This document shows, one piece after another, positions 28,801-39,071 of a stretch of 64,000 nt of DNA (positions are counted from its first letter, which is position 1; each line of letters opens with the position of its first letter). The notes under the pieces were generated by a model. The model did not search any database and was not told the origin of the DNA. It saw only the letters and a program-made list of their open reading frames with translations. A program made the translations under genes and the position numbers. The stretch is from Novosphingobium sp. (GTDB lineage Bacteria > Pseudomonadota > Alphaproteobacteria > Sphingomonadales > Sphingomonadaceae): contig JAGHZR010000003.1 of the NCBI GenBank assembly GCA_017745295.1, forward strand, positions 186,001 to 250,000, written 5' to 3'.

Positions 28801-31173
28801 ATGGACAGGAAACGCCCCGATGGAATTCGCGAGTACGACGAACCCGCAGGCGGTTGGGACGCGCTGAAGGCCGTCGCGATTGCGCTGAAGCGGGAGCAGG
28901 TCGTCGCCCAGGGAACCCGCACGTTGCTGAAGAACAATCAGCCGGACGGGTTCGACTGTCCGGGCTGCGCCTGGCCCGATCCCAAGCATACTTCGGCCTT
29001 CGAGTTCTGCGAGAACGGCGCCAAGGCCGTCACCTGGGAATCGACCGCCAAGCGGGTTCCGCCCGAATTCTTCGCCGAGCACAGCGTCTCGCAGCTATGG
29101 GAAATGCCCGATCACTGGCTGGAAGGGCAGGGGCGCCTCACCCACCCGCTGCGCTACAACGCTGAAACGGACCATTACGAGGCGGTCGAATGGGACGAGG
29201 CGATCACGGATATCGCCGCGCGCCTGAACGCGCTGGACCATCCCGACCAGGCCGAGTTCTACACCTCCGGGCGTGCCTCGAACGAGGCGGCCTTCCTGTT
29301 CCAGCTGTTCGCGCGCGGGTTCGGGACCAACAACTTCCCCGACTGCTCGAACATGTGCCACGAGCCGACCTCGGTGGGCCTGCCGCGCTCGATCGGCATC
29401 GGCAAGGGCACGGTCACGCTCGAAGACTTCGATCACTGCGATTTCATCCTTTCGATCGGCCACAATCCGGGCACCAATCACCCGCGCATGATGACCTCCC
29501 TGCACGCGGCGTCGCGGCGCGGTGCGACGATCGTGGTGATGAACCCGTTCAAGGAACGGGCGCTCCAGCGCTTCCAGGCGCCGCAGGAGCCGCTCGAAAT
29601 GGCGACGATGACATCGACGCCGATCGCCTCGACCTATTTCCAGGTCAAGGTCGGCGGCGATGCGGCGGCGCTCAAGGGCATCTGCAAGGCGCTGGTGGCG
29701 ATGGACCGCGAGGAAGTGGCGGAGGACGGCGCGCGGGTGATCGATCACGATTTCATCGCCGGGCACACGGCCGGGTTCGATGCTTTCGTGCGCGACCTCG
29801 ACGCCGCGCTGTGGAAGGATATCGAGGCATCGAGCGGACTGTCCCGCGCCGATCTGGAAAGCGTCGCACGGGCCTATGCCCGCTCGACCGCGGCTATCGT
29901 CTGCTACGGCATGGGCATCACCCAGCACCGCACCGGCACTGCGAACGTGCAGCAGATCGCCAACCTCCTGCTCCTGCGCGGCAACATGGGACGGGTCGGC
30001 GCGGGCATCTGCCCGCTACGCGGCCATTCCAATGTCCAGGGCAACCGGACGGTCGGCATTACCGAACTGCCGTCACCGGCCCTGCTGGAGGGCATCCGGC
30101 GCACGTTCGGCTTCGAGCCGCCCGTGAACGACGGCCATTCGGTGGTCCATGCGATTGCCGCCATGCGCGACGGCGCCTCGAAGGCGATCATCTGCCTCGG
30201 CGGCAATCTGGCCGTCGCCGCGCCGGACCCCCACGCCTGCTTCGCCGCCTTCCGCAATCTCGATCTGGCCGTATCGATGGCGACCAAGCTCAACCGCACG
30301 CACCTGCTGACCGGCCGGAAAGAGGGAAGCGCGACCTATATCCTGCCGGTGCTCGGGCGAAGCGATGCCGATATTCAGGCGACCGGCATCCAGTCGATCA
30401 CCGTCGAGGATTCGATGTCGATGGTCCATGCCTCGCGCGGGTTCCTGAACCCGCCTTCGGGCCAGCTGCGCTCGGAGCCGTGGATCATCGGCAAACTTGC
30501 ACAGGCGACGCTGGGTGACAGGGTGCCCGTCGACTGGGATGCGCTGATCGGCGACTATGCCCTGATCCGCGACAAGATCGAGGGCGTGTTCCCGGACTTT
30601 GCCGGCTACAATGCCCGGATCCGGCAGCCGGGCGGGTTCCAGCTGGTCAATTCGGCGGCGATGCGGATCTGGAAGACGCCGACGGGCAAGGCCAATTTCC
30701 TGCTGTTCAACCATCTGGAGGAAGACCTCGCAGCAGAGGACCGCGATGTCCTGCGGCTCGCCAGCATGCGCTCGCACGATCAGTACAACACGACGATCTA
30801 CAGTCTCGACGACCGCTATCGCGGCGTCTTCGGACGGCGCGACGTGCTGTTCCTCAATGAACGCGACATGGCGCGGCTGGGGTTTGCGGAAGGCGATCTC
30901 GTCAATGTCGAGGCGGCGCTTAAGTTCGCGCGGCTGGACCGCATCGTCCGCGCGCTGACGGTCGTGCGCTACGACCTGCCCGACGGCTGCTGCGGGGCCT
31001 ATTATCCCGAGACCCAGCCGCTCATCGCGCTGGAGCATCATGATCCCGACTGCCTGACGCCGTCCTACAAGTCGATGCCGGTGCGCCTGCGCCGCGCCGG
31101 TCCCGAGGACGCGGCGCTTAGCACGGTCGTGCGCGAGGGACTCGTCGGCCGCGCCTCGAACGGCACCGGCTAG
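28801..31173 (+). CDS. FdhF/YdeP-family molybdopterin oxidoreductase
   Basis: 790 residues, close throughout to E. coli YdeP. The N-terminus GFDCPGCAWPDPKH ... FEFCENG has three cysteines (Cx2Cx13C), not the four of classical formate dehydrogenases. SNMCHEPTSVGL supplies a cysteine where FdhH has the Mo-ligating selenocysteine. GMGITQHRTGTANVQQI and RSHDQYNTTIYSLDDRYRG bind the bis-MGD cofactor. No signal peptide, so cytoplasmic. YdeP has been linked to acid resistance, but its substrate is unknown. ATG at 28801 is chosen; an in-frame ATG at 28771 adds ten unconserved residues. cydA starts 13 bases after the stop, so one operon is likely. Confidence 0.92.
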   Translation: MDRKRPDGIREYDEPAGGWDALKAVAIALKREQVVAQGTRTLLKNNQPDGFDCPGCAWPDPKHTSAFEFCENGAKAVTWESTAKRVPPEFFAEHSVSQLWEMPDHWLEGQGRLTHPLRYNAETDHYEAVEWDEAITDIAARLNALDHPDQAEFYTSGRASNEAAFLFQLFARGFGTNNFPDCSNMCHEPTSVGLPRSIGIGKGTVTLEDFDHCDFILSIGHNPGTNHPRMMTSLHAASRRGATIVVMNPFKERALQRFQAPQEPLEMATMTSTPIASTYFQVKVGGDAAALKGICKALVAMDREEVAEDGARVIDHDFIAGHTAGFDAFVRDLDAALWKDIEASSGLSRADLESVARAYARSTAAIVCYGMGITQHRTGTANVQQIANLLLLRGNMGRVGAGICPLRGHSNVQGNRTVGITELPSPALLEGIRRTFGFEPPVNDGHSVVHAIAAMRDGASKAIICLGGNLAVAAPDPHACFAAFRNLDLAVSMATKLNRTHLLTGRKEGSATYILPVLGRSDADIQATGIQSITVEDSMSMVHASRGFLNPPSGQLRSEPWIIGKLAQATLGDRVPVDWDALIGDYALIRDKIEGVFPDFAGYNARIRQPGGFQLVNSAAMRIWKTPTGKANFLLFNHLEEDLAAEDRDVLRLASMRSHDQYNTTIYSLDDRYRGVFGRRDVLFLNERDMARLGFAEGDLVNVEAALKFARLDRIVRALTVVRYDLPDGCCGAYYPETQPLIALEHHDPDCLTPSYKSMPVRLRRAGPEDAALSTVVREGLVGRASNGTG

Positions 31174-31186
31174 GAGCGCACCTGCG

Positions 31187-32575
31187 ATGTCTGCCCTGAT
31201 CCTCTCGCGCCTCCAGTTCGGCTTCACCATGGGATACCATATCCTCTGGCCGGCTTTCACCATCGGTCTTGCGTGGTTCATCGTCTTCCTCGGCGTCGCC
31301 TGGCTGCGGACCGGCGATCCGGCCTATCGCCAGCTCCAGCGTTTCTGGATCCGCATCTTCTCGCTGGCCTTTGGCATGGGCGTGGTGACCGGGGTGGTGA
31401 TTTCCTACCAGCTCGGACTCAACTGGTCGAACTATGCGCGCATGACGGCCGACGTGATCGGCCCGCTCTTCGTGCTGGAAGTGCTGACCGCCTTCTTCCT
31501 GGAGGCGGGCTTCGTCGGCGTCATGCTGTTCGGGCAGGGCCGGGTCGGCGACAAGTTCCATCTCGCCGCCTGCGCCATCGTCGCAACCGGCACGGTGATC
31601 TCGGCATTCTGGATCATCAGCGCCAACAGCTGGATGCAGACCCCCACCGCCTTCACGATCGCGCCGGACGGCCGCTTCGTCGCCACCAGCTTCTGGGGCG
31701 TCGTGTTCAATCCGTCGATGCCGTTCCGGCTGGCGCACATGCTGACCGCCAGCTTCGTGACGGGATCGTTCGTCGTGGCGGGCGTCTCGGCATTCTGGCT
31801 CTGGCGCGGGCGCGAGGAAGAGCAGAACGCGGCGCGGGCCTGCTTCTCGCTGGCGCTGTGGCTGGCGGTCGTGCTGGTGCCGCTCCAGATGGTCCTCGGG
31901 GACCAGCAGGGCCTCAATACGCGGCAGTACCAGCCGATGAAGCTGGCCGCGATCGAGGGGCGCTGGGAAACGATGTCGCGCGCGCCGATCAACCTGATCG
32001 CCTGGCCGGACCAGAAGGCGCAGAAGAACGACTTCGCGCTCGAAGTGCCGCTGCTTGGCAGCATCATCCTCACCCATTCGCTCGACGGCACGATCAAGGG
32101 ACTGAAGGAGGTTCCGCCCGGCGAGCAGCCGCCGGTGCTGCCGGTGTTCTTTGCCTTTCGCGTGATGGTCGGCTGCGGCATGGCCATGCTGGCGATTGCC
32201 GTGACCGGGCTGGTACTGCGATTGCGGCGGCGCCTGTTTGCCTCGCGGCGTTTCCTGCTGATCTGCATGGCGGGTGTGCCGCTGGGCTTCATCGCCACGA
32301 TCGCGGGCTGGATGGTCACCGAAATCGGCAGACAGCCTTACGTGGTCTACGGCTTCCTGCGGACGTCCGACGCGGTTTCGCCGGTCGCAGGCGGCGCCGT
32401 CGCCTCATCGCTCGGCATCGCGCTGCTGCTCTACAACCTGCTGCTGCTGGGCTTCTTCTTCTACGCCGGGCGCATGGTGTTCAAGGGCCCGGCCAGTCCC
32501 GGCCCGGTCGCGCTCGTCGGGCGCAAGGCCGGGGCGATCGGCCTGATCTCGCCCCGGAAGGATGCGCACCCATGA
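31187..32575 (+). CDS. cydA: Cytochrome bd-type quinol oxidase subunit I (cyanide-insensitive type)
   Basis: 462 residues with about nine membrane helices. Heme ligands are H18 ([13 protein letters not shown]) and H184 ([12 protein letters not shown]). The quinol site [16 protein letters not shown] is present, with Tyr where most have Trp. The Q loop is of the short kind, placing it in the CioA branch rather than the E. coli CydA branch. It oxidises quinol and reduces O2 to water at high affinity in the inner membrane. Its stop overlaps cydB (ATGA). Confidence 0.95.
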   Translation: MSALILSRLQFGFTMGYHILWPAFTIGLAWFIVFLGVAWLRTGDPAYRQLQRFWIRIFSLAFGMGVVTGVVISYQLGLNWSNYARMTADVIGPLFVLEVLTAFFLEAGFVGVMLFGQGRVGDKFHLAACAIVATGTVISAFWIISANSWMQTPTAFTIAPDGRFVATSFWGVVFNPSMPFRLAHMLTASFVTGSFVVAGVSAFWLWRGREEEQNAARACFSLALWLAVVLVPLQMVLGDQQGLNTRQYQPMKLAAIEGRWETMSRAPINLIAWPDQKAQKNDFALEVPLLGSIILTHSLDGTIKGLKEVPPGEQPPVLPVFFAFRVMVGCGMAMLAIAVTGLVLRLRRRLFASRRFLLICMAGVPLGFIATIAGWMVTEIGRQPYVVYGFLRTSDAVSPVAGGAVASSLGIALLLYNLLLLGFFFYAGRMVFKGPASPGPVALVGRKAGAIGLISPRKDAHP

Positions 32576-33579
32576 GCTGGATCGACTTCCCGACGTTCTT
32601 CGCCTGCGCCGCAGGGGTGGTGATCGCGCTCTACGTCACGCTGGACGGCTTCGATCTCGGCGTCGGCATTCTCTTCCCCTTCGCGCCGCGCACGAGCGAC
32701 CGCGACGTGATGATGCGCTCGCTCGCCCCTATGTGGGACGGGAACGAGACCTGGCTGGTGCTGGGCGGCATGGTGCTGCTGGCGGGCTTTCCCGTCGCCT
32801 TCTCCATCCTGCTTCCGGCCTTCTACGTGCCACTCGCGCTGATGCTGCTGGGGCTGGTGCTGCGCGGCGTCGCCTTCGAGTTCCGCGCGCAGGAGGGGTT
32901 CCTCGAAGTGGTCTGGTCGATCGCCTTCACCGCCGGTTCCGTGCTGGCCGCGTTTTGCCAGGGCGCCGTGCTCGGTGCTTTCATCGGCGGCGATATCCGG
33001 GTGACGGACGCGCACTTCTCGGGCGGACCGTTCGACTGGCTCGGGCTGTTCTCCTGCCTGACCGGCCTTGGCGTCGTAGCGGGCTATGCGCTGCTGGGCG
33101 CGGGCTGGCTGATCTGGCGCACCGAGGGCAATACCCAGATCTTCGCGCGCGAGATCGCCCGTCCGGCCCTGCTGGCGACCGGCGCCGCCATCGCGCTGGT
33201 GAGCATCTGGACGCCGATCATGTTTCCCGACGTTGCGGCGCGCTGGTTCGCGTGGCCTTCCGCCTTGCTGCTGGCACCGCTGCCGATCGCGGCCGTCCTT
33301 GCCTGGCTTGCCGTATGGCGCGGGTTGTGGGGCCAGCGGCAATGGCTGCCCTTCGCGGCGAGCATCGTAATGTTCGTCGTTTCCCTCGCCGGGATCGGGG
33401 CAAGCATCTGGCCCGACGCGATTCCCGGCGTGATGACGATCCGGCAAGGCGTCTCCGCACCGCGCACCCAGGCCATTGTGGCGGGCGCGGTAGTCGTGAT
33501 CGTGCCGGTGATCCTGGCCTACGTGAGCTACAGCTACTGGGTGTTCCGGGGCAAGATCGGCCCGCGCGAGACGCTCTGA
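32572..33579 (+). CDS. cydB: Cytochrome bd-type quinol oxidase subunit II
   Basis: 335 residues, eight predicted membrane helices. Signature segments are [29 protein letters not shown] and [13 protein letters not shown]. It stabilises the heme pair of subunit I and completes the oxidase. No CydX-like small subunit frame was recognised in the 131 bases downstream. It is coupled to cydA by a 4-bp overlap. cydDC assembly genes are absent from the window. Confidence 0.95.
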   Translation: MSWIDFPTFFACAAGVVIALYVTLDGFDLGVGILFPFAPRTSDRDVMMRSLAPMWDGNETWLVLGGMVLLAGFPVAFSILLPAFYVPLALMLLGLVLRGVAFEFRAQEGFLEVVWSIAFTAGSVLAAFCQGAVLGAFIGGDIRVTDAHFSGGPFDWLGLFSCLTGLGVVAGYALLGAGWLIWRTEGNTQIFAREIARPALLATGAAIALVSIWTPIMFPDVAARWFAWPSALLLAPLPIAAVLAWLAVWRGLWGQRQWLPFAASIVMFVVSLAGIGASIWPDAIPGVMTIRQGVSAPRTQAIVAGAVVVIVPVILAYVSYSYWVFRGKIGPRETL

Positions 33580-33710
33580 GAACTGGGCGGCTATACGAAA
33601 GTCCAGTTCCGGTGATGCTCGCGCATGGCTCGCGGAATGGAATGTCCTGCTCACATGGAAGCTTGTCGGTTCGCACCGACCGTCAACCAAGAGCCAAGGA
33701 CAGCTTCGAT

Positions 33711-34541
33711 ATGCCCACCATCACAGTCGCCGACGGCACCGAAATCTTCTACAAGGACTGGGGTCCGAAGGACGCGCAGCCGATCGTGTTCCACCACGGC
33801 TGGCCGCTCTCGTCGGACGACTGGGACGCCCAGATGCTCTACTTCCTGGGCGAAGGCTTCCGCGTTATCGCCCATGACCGGCGCGGCCATGGGCGCTCGA
33901 CCCAGACCGACACCGGCAACGACATGGATACCTATGTCGCCGACGTGATCGAACTCACCGATCATCTGGACCTCCGGAACGCCGTGCACATCGGCCATTC
34001 GACCGGCGGCGGCGAAGCCGCGCGCTATGTCGCCCGTGCCAAGCCGGGCCGCGTCGCCAAAGCGGTCCTGGCCGGAGCCGTGCCGCCGATCATGGTCCAG
34101 TCCGACACGAATCCGGGCGGCACCCCGCTCGCCGTGTTCGACGGTTTCCGCACCGCTCTCGCCGCCAACCGCGCGCAGTTCTACAACGACGTTGCGAGCG
34201 GGCCATTCTACGGCTTCAACCTACCCGGCGCCAAGGTCATCGAGGCGACCGTCCACAACTGGTGGCGGCAGGGCATGGCGGGCGGCGCCAAGGCCCATTA
34301 CGACTGCATCGCGGTGTTCTCCGAAACCGACTTCACCGAAGACCTGAAGGCGATCGAAGTTCCCACCCTCGTCATGCACGGCGAGGCGGATCAGGTCGTG
34401 CCGATCGCCGACGCCGCGCTGTTGTCGATCAAGCTGCTGAAGCGCGGCGTGCTCAAGACCTACCCCGGCTATCCGCACGGCATGCTGACGATCCATGCGG
34501 ACGTGCTCAATCCAGAAATCCTGGCCTTCATCAAGGACTGA
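33711..34541 (+). CDS. Alpha/beta hydrolase, non-heme chloroperoxidase type
   Basis: 276 residues of the cofactor-free haloperoxidase/esterase group. The nucleophile is S97 in GHSTGGGE; the acid is Asp in HGEADQVVP and the base is His in YPGYPHGM. The oxyanion motif [11 protein letters not shown] is typical. The family acts on esters and can form peracids with peroxide; the physiological substrate is unknown. ATG at 33711 lies directly before the conserved start [18 protein letters not shown]. It is monocistronic, 131 bp after cydB, and no signal peptide is present. Confidence 0.93.
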   Translation: MPTITVADGTEIFYKDWGPKDAQPIVFHHGWPLSSDDWDAQMLYFLGEGFRVIAHDRRGHGRSTQTDTGNDMDTYVADVIELTDHLDLRNAVHIGHSTGGGEAARYVARAKPGRVAKAVLAGAVPPIMVQSDTNPGGTPLAVFDGFRTALAANRAQFYNDVASGPFYGFNLPGAKVIEATVHNWWRQGMAGGAKAHYDCIAVFSETDFTEDLKAIEVPTLVMHGEADQVVPIADAALLSIKLLKRGVLKTYPGYPHGMLTIHADVLNPEILAFIKD

Positions 34542-34689
34542 CGCGGATCTGCGATGGCGGGGAGGGGGCTGCCTTCTCCGCCATCCTGAACCATCGAAGG
34601 GGTGCCATGTATGACGGCCTCCGGGCTGACACGGGCCGATGGGATGCTATCCTCCCGGTCCGCGAGTCGGTCGAGGGGGAGCAAGGCGA

Positions 34690-35745
34690 ATGCACGGCAG
34701 CGGTGGCATCGTTCTGATAGCTGCGGTCGCCGCCTGCGCGGCCGTGACGCCTGCCTCGGCAGCGACGCCCGATGAGGTGGCGGCGGTCCTGGAACGCTGG
34801 GACCGCGACGATCATCCCGACTTGCGCGGCGTGGTCGTGCTGCGCGGGGGCAGGCGGATCGCGGAACGTTACTACAACGGCGCCGCGCCCGACGAACTTC
34901 ACGATATCCGCTCCGCCGGAAAGAGCGTGACGGCGCTCGTCACGGGGATCGCGTTCGATCGGGGCGCAATCCACTCGCTCGGCGATCCGGTGTCGCGCTA
35001 CTGGCCTGCCTCGGCAGGCAGTGCGATCGGCCCGGTGCCGCTGCGCGACGTGCTGACGATGCGCTCGGGCCTCGCCGCCTTCGACGAGGACCCCACCTCC
35101 CCCGGCAACGAGGACCGGATGGACGCCGCGCCCGATCCTGCGGCCTTCGTGCGCGGCGTGCCTCGGGCGGACTCGCCGGGCACGCGCTATCGCTACAATT
35201 CGGTTACCGCCTATGTCGCGGGACTGGCCGTCGCCGGCGCGACGGGATCGACGATGGCGGAATTCGCGGGACAGCATCTGTTCGCGCCGCTGGGGATCGC
35301 GCGGTGGCACTGGGACGCCGATGCCGCGGGCATGACCAAGGGGCAGGGCAATCTCCGGCTCACCGTCCGTGACCTTGCCGTGCTGGGCGAGACGGTGCGC
35401 AATCGCGGGCGCTATCGGGGCCGGCAGGTGGTCAGCGCGCGGTGGATAGCGGACATGACCGCGCCCCACGTGACAATCGCTGCCGACGATGCTTACGCCG
35501 ACACCTACGGATACTTCTGGTACGGCAAGACTCATCGCGTCGATGGAGCCGCCATCGACGTTTCCTTCGCCTCGGGGAACGGGGGCAACAAGATCTACGT
35601 CGTTCCCGCCTGCCGCCTCGTCGTTGCCGTTACCTCTTCGGCCTATGGCAAAGGCTATGGCCAGCGCCGTTCCGAAGCGATCCTGAAGGCCCTGCTCGAA
35701 ACCGAAACGACTGCGGGCAGGTGCCGGACGTCCTCCCGGCGGTAG
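34690..35745 (+). CDS. Beta-lactamase-class-C-like serine hydrolase, exported
   Basis: 351 residues with a signal peptide (AAVAACAAVTPASA). The serine hydrolase domain has S75-A-G-K78 (RSAGKSV) and Tyr in RYRYNS; the third motif is weak (ASGNGGNKIYV). Relatives are esterases, peptidases and beta-lactamase-like proteins, so antibiotic resistance should not be assumed. The start at 34690 follows a purine-rich GAGGGGGAGC; the longer frame from 34639 would precede the signal peptide with 17 odd residues. It is monocistronic. Confidence 0.87.
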   Translation: MHGSGGIVLIAAVAACAAVTPASAATPDEVAAVLERWDRDDHPDLRGVVVLRGGRRIAERYYNGAAPDELHDIRSAGKSVTALVTGIAFDRGAIHSLGDPVSRYWPASAGSAIGPVPLRDVLTMRSGLAAFDEDPTSPGNEDRMDAAPDPAAFVRGVPRADSPGTRYRYNSVTAYVAGLAVAGATGSTMAEFAGQHLFAPLGIARWHWDADAAGMTKGQGNLRLTVRDLAVLGETVRNRGRYRGRQVVSARWIADMTAPHVTIAADDAYADTYGYFWYGKTHRVDGAAIDVSFASGNGGNKIYVVPACRLVVAVTSSAYGKGYGQRRSEAILKALLETETTAGRCRTSSRR

Positions 35746-35774
35746 GGGCGAACATTCGGTACAGGGGCGAAAAA

Positions 35775-35795
35775 ATACGGTTGGAAAGTCCGTAT
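35775..35795. promoter_or_regulatory. Inverted repeat upstream of the chemosensory operon
   Basis: ATACGG and CCGTAT form perfect 6-bp arms around 9 bases, 84 bases before the STAS gene start. The size and place fit a regulator site in the operon's promoter region. No regulator can be assigned. Confidence 0.35.
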
Positions 35796-35878
35796 CTCCC
35801 GGAAATCCTCTAGAATTAGAACATCCCCCCGTTCGCGCCGAAACGATTTTCTTCGCCGGCGAAATTCCAGAGGAAGTA

Positions 35879-36190
35879 ATGCGCCAGTCCTTGGTAGTCC
35901 CGAATTCGGTGACGGTGCGTTCCGCTCGCCAGTTCGCAGCTATTCTCTCCGCCGAATACGATGCGGAGGGTGATCTCGATCTTGAATTGTCTGCGCTGAA
36001 CGAAGTGGATCTTGCTTTTATCGAGATTCTCTACTCTGCCCGCGATCAGTGGGCGCGGGCGGGGCGCGACCTGCGTCTTGCGCATCCTGCCGGCGACGCG
36101 GTCGCCGCGCTGCTCGAACGCGCGGGCTTCCTCACGGACATCACCCCTCAGGACCTTGAATTCTGGTTCCACGGAGACCTGCCGCAATGA
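35879..36190 (+). CDS. STAS-domain protein at head of chemosensory operon
   Basis: 103 residues forming a single STAS domain (VPNSVTVRSARQFAAIL ... ELSALNEVDLAFIEIL ... GDAVAALLERAGF). In SpoIIAA-type proteins the loop reads DSSG or DTAG and its Ser/Thr is phosphorylated; here it is D44-L45-A46-F, so that site is missing. It should be a protein-binding module rather than a phospho-switch. AGAGGAAG precedes the ATG, and the stop overlaps cheY (ATGA). Confidence 0.86.
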   Translation: MRQSLVVPNSVTVRSARQFAAILSAEYDAEGDLDLELSALNEVDLAFIEILYSARDQWARAGRDLRLAHPAGDAVAALLERAGFLTDITPQDLEFWFHGDLPQ

Positions 36191-36555
36191 CTGCCTCTAT
36201 CCTTACCGTCGACGATTCCCCCAGCCTGCGCATGGCGATCCGCATTGCGCTGACCGGCGCGGGCTACGACGTCACCGAAGCGGGCGACGGCGTCGAGGGG
36301 CTGGCCGCGGCAGGCGCCAAGCGGTTCGACCTGATCATCACCGATCTCAACATGCCCAACATGGACGGGCTGACGATGATCCGCGAACTGCGCAAGGCGC
36401 CGGAGCAGGCGGGCATTCCGATCATCTTCCTCACCACCGAGAGCGACGATGCGATGAAGCAGCAGGCCAAGGCCGCCGGGGCCACCGGCTGGCTGGTCAA
36501 GCCCTTCGTGCCCGAACAGCTCATCAAGGTCTCGCGCAAGGTCCTCGGCCGGTGA
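36187..36555 (+). CDS. cheY: CheY-type response regulator
   Basis: 122-residue receiver domain alone. Phospho-acceptor D53 (IITDLNMP), acidic pocket D9-D10, T83/T84 and K105 are all intact. It would take phosphate from CheA and pass the signal to an output partner not encoded here. It overlaps both neighbours by 4 bp (STAS before, cheA after). Confidence 0.94.
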   Translation: MTASILTVDDSPSLRMAIRIALTGAGYDVTEAGDGVEGLAAAGAKRFDLIITDLNMPNMDGLTMIRELRKAPEQAGIPIIFLTTESDDAMKQQAKAAGATGWLVKPFVPEQLIKVSRKVLGR

Positions 36556-38537
36556 GCACGCAGGACCCGATCGCGGCGTTCCGCGTCGAGGCGGGCGACC
36601 TGCTCGACCAGATCGAGCAGGGGCTTCTGGACCTCGGCCACCGGCTGGACGACCGGGGCCTGATCGACGAAGTGTTCCGGGGCCTGCACACGCTCAAGGG
36701 CTCGGGCGCGATGTTCGGCTTCAATGCGCTGGCCGATTTCACCCACCACTGCGAGACCGCCTTCGACCGCGTGCGCAAGGGGCTGGCTCCGGCGACACAG
36801 GAACTGGTGGCGGTGATCCTCTCGGCCCGCGACCACATGCGCGCGCTGATCGAGGGCGACGGTGCCGGGTTGGAAAGCGCGGGCGCGGCGATCCTTGCGC
36901 AGCTTCAGGCCGCCATCGACGGCGCCTCGGGCGAAGCACCCGCGGCAGTTGCTCCCGCCGCGCCGAAGGGCTGGCGCCTGTTCTTCCGCCTGCCCGCCGA
37001 GGCCATGGCCAACGGCACCAATCCGCTGATGCTGCTCGATGAGCTGCGCGACCTTGGCGAATGCCGGATCGTCGCGCGCACCGACACCATTCCGCCGCTG
37101 GCCGAGCTGGTGCCGACCGAATGCCACATCGGCTGGGACGTCGAACTGCGCGGCGACATCTCGCGCGACGATATCGACGATGTGTTCATCTTCGTGATGG
37201 ACGATATGGAACTGACCATCGAACCGCTGGAAGTCGAGGCTTCCGACGCACCGGTGCAAACGCCTGCCGAAGAAGCTGCTGCGCTTGTCGTCGATGTGCC
37301 GATGGCAGCGCAGGACGGCGCGGCGAGCCGCACGCCCGCCAAGCCCGCCGGTGAAAGCGTCCGCGTTCCCGCCGAGCGGCTCGACGAACTGATGGACCGC
37401 GTGGGCGAACTGGTGATCGTCCAGAGCCGCCTCTCGCAGCTGGCCAGCGGTCACGGTTCTGCGGTCGGCAACGAACTGGCGCTGCGTTCGATCTCCGAGG
37501 AAATCGAGCGGCTCGCGGGCGAATTGCGCGATACCATGATGGTGCTGCGCATGGTGCCTGTCGCCAGCCTGTTCAGCCGTTTCCGCCGTCTCGTCCACGA
37601 TCTCGCGCGGGAGACCGGCAAGACCATCGAACTCTCGACCGAAGGCGAGACCACCGAAGTCGACAAGACCATGATCGAGCGTCTGGCCGATCCCATGGTC
37701 CACCTGATCCGCAATGCCTGCGACCACGGCCTCGAAACCCCCGAAGACCGCCTTGCTGCCGGAAAGCCTGCTGCCGGACAGGTCCACCTCTCGGCCCATC
37801 AGGCGGGCGGGGAGGTGCTTATCACCATCCGCGACGATGGGCGCGGGATCGACCGTGCCCGCGTGCGCGCCAAGGCGGAATCGCAGGGGCTGATCCAGCC
37901 CGGCCAGTCGATCTCCGACCATGATCTGCTCCAGATGATCTTCCATCCCGGCTTCTCCACGGCGGCGCAAGTCACCAACCTGTCCGGGCGCGGGGTCGGC
38001 ATGGACGTGGTAAAGCGCACGATCGAAAGCCTGCGCGGCGCCATCGACATCACTTCGGCGCCGGGCGAAGGCTCGACCGTGGTGCTGCGCATTCCGCTGA
38101 CCCTGGCGATCATCGATGGGCTGCTCGTGCGCGTCGGCGAGGGCCGCTACGTGATCCCGCTCGGCGCGGTGGAGGAGTGCCTCGAACTCAGCCTTGAGGA
38201 AGACCTGCGTTCGCGCGGCCGCAGCTTCATCACCTTGCGCGACCGGCTGGTGCCGTTCCTGCGCCTGCGCGAGATCTTCGACACCGGTACGCGGCCCGAT
38301 CCGCACCAGAAGATCGTCGTCATCGCCACCGGCAGCGAACGCGTCGGGCTGGTGGTGGACCAGATCATCGGCAGCCATCAGACCGTCATCAAGTCGATGT
38401 CGCCGCTGCACCGCGATGTCGCGACGTTCGCAGGCGCCACGATCCTCGGCGACGGCGGGGTCGCGCTGATCCTCGATGTCGCCCAGCTCGTCATGCTCGG
38501 CCAGAACCAGGAGGAGCGGCTGCGCGCCGCCGGATAA
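36552..38537 (+). CDS. cheA: Chemotaxis histidine kinase CheA
   Basis: 661 residues starting at GTG in a GTGA overlap with cheY. The N-terminal HPt domain has H46 in GLHTLKGSGAMFG. A middle alpha/beta region (about 140-225, GWRLFFRLPAEAM) replaces the usual P2 docking domain. The dimerisation helices (PAERLDELMDRVGELVIVQS), HATPase_c (HLIRNACDHGLETPEDR; DDGRGID; GRGVGMDVVK) and a C-terminal CheW-like domain follow. It forms receptor arrays with CheW and phosphorylates CheY and CheB. Confidence 0.96.
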   Translation: MSTQDPIAAFRVEAGDLLDQIEQGLLDLGHRLDDRGLIDEVFRGLHTLKGSGAMFGFNALADFTHHCETAFDRVRKGLAPATQELVAVILSARDHMRALIEGDGAGLESAGAAILAQLQAAIDGASGEAPAAVAPAAPKGWRLFFRLPAEAMANGTNPLMLLDELRDLGECRIVARTDTIPPLAELVPTECHIGWDVELRGDISRDDIDDVFIFVMDDMELTIEPLEVEASDAPVQTPAEEAAALVVDVPMAAQDGAASRTPAKPAGESVRVPAERLDELMDRVGELVIVQSRLSQLASGHGSAVGNELALRSISEEIERLAGELRDTMMVLRMVPVASLFSRFRRLVHDLARETGKTIELSTEGETTEVDKTMIERLADPMVHLIRNACDHGLETPEDRLAAGKPAAGQVHLSAHQAGGEVLITIRDDGRGIDRARVRAKAESQGLIQPGQSISDHDLLQMIFHPGFSTAAQVTNLSGRGVGMDVVKRTIESLRGAIDITSAPGEGSTVVLRIPLTLAIIDGLLVRVGEGRYVIPLGAVEECLELSLEEDLRSRGRSFITLRDRLVPFLRLREIFDTGTRPDPHQKIVVIATGSERVGLVVDQIIGSHQTVIKSMSPLHRDVATFAGATILGDGGVALILDVAQLVMLGQNQEERLRAAG

Positions 38538-38541
38538 GTCT

Positions 38542-39057
38542 ATGCCCGAACCGACTTCCACGCAGTGGGACGGCGAAGGCCGCCTCGAAGTGCTGACTTT
38601 CAACCTCGGCGAGGAGACTTTCGCGCTGGAGGCCACGCTGGTCCGCGAGATCCTCGATCTCCTGCCCGAAACCCGCGTGCCCGGTGCCGCGCCGCTGCTC
38701 GGCAGCGTCGTCAACTTTCGCGGCAAGATCATCCCGATAGCCGATCTGAGGCTGGCATTCGCCATGCCGGCCGCCGAAGCGACGCTCGACAGCCGCATCG
38801 TCGTGATCGAGACCGAGGCCGAAGGCGAGACATTCCAGATCGGCATCCGCACCGACAAGGTCCACGAAGTGGCGACGCTCGACCGCGCCGCCAGCGAGGA
38901 ACCGCCCGCCGTCGGCATGCGCTGGCGCCGCGATTTCGTCCGCGAGCTGGTTCGCCGGCAAGACGGCGTCGTCGTCCTGCCAGACCTTGCCGCGATCTTT
39001 CGTTCACTGACTGGCGCAAGCGATGCCGCCGCCGGTCAGCCGACCACAGTCCATTGA
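38542..39057 (+). CDS. cheW: CheW-family coupling protein (first of two)
   Basis: 171 residues with one CheW domain ([41 protein letters not shown]). It links receptors to CheA. The ATG at 38542 is 4 bases after the cheA stop; the longer frame overlaps cheA. It differs from the second CheW at 42617, so each may serve a different receptor or array position. Confidence 0.92.
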   Translation: MPEPTSTQWDGEGRLEVLTFNLGEETFALEATLVREILDLLPETRVPGAAPLLGSVVNFRGKIIPIADLRLAFAMPAAEATLDSRIVVIETEAEGETFQIGIRTDKVHEVATLDRAASEEPPAVGMRWRRDFVRELVRRQDGVVVLPDLAAIFRSLTGASDAAAGQPTTVH

Positions 39058-39071
39058 GCCGGGGGGCTAAC

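Noticed and set aside
34690..35745. Antibiotic-resistance beta-lactamase
   Set aside because: Only the SxxK and Tyr motifs of the broad class C-like hydrolase family are present; the third motif is weak and many such proteins are esterases.
36264..38918. An 884-codon minus-strand open frame opposite cheA
   Set aside because: cheA on the plus strand has all catalytic motifs; the antisense frame shows no domain.
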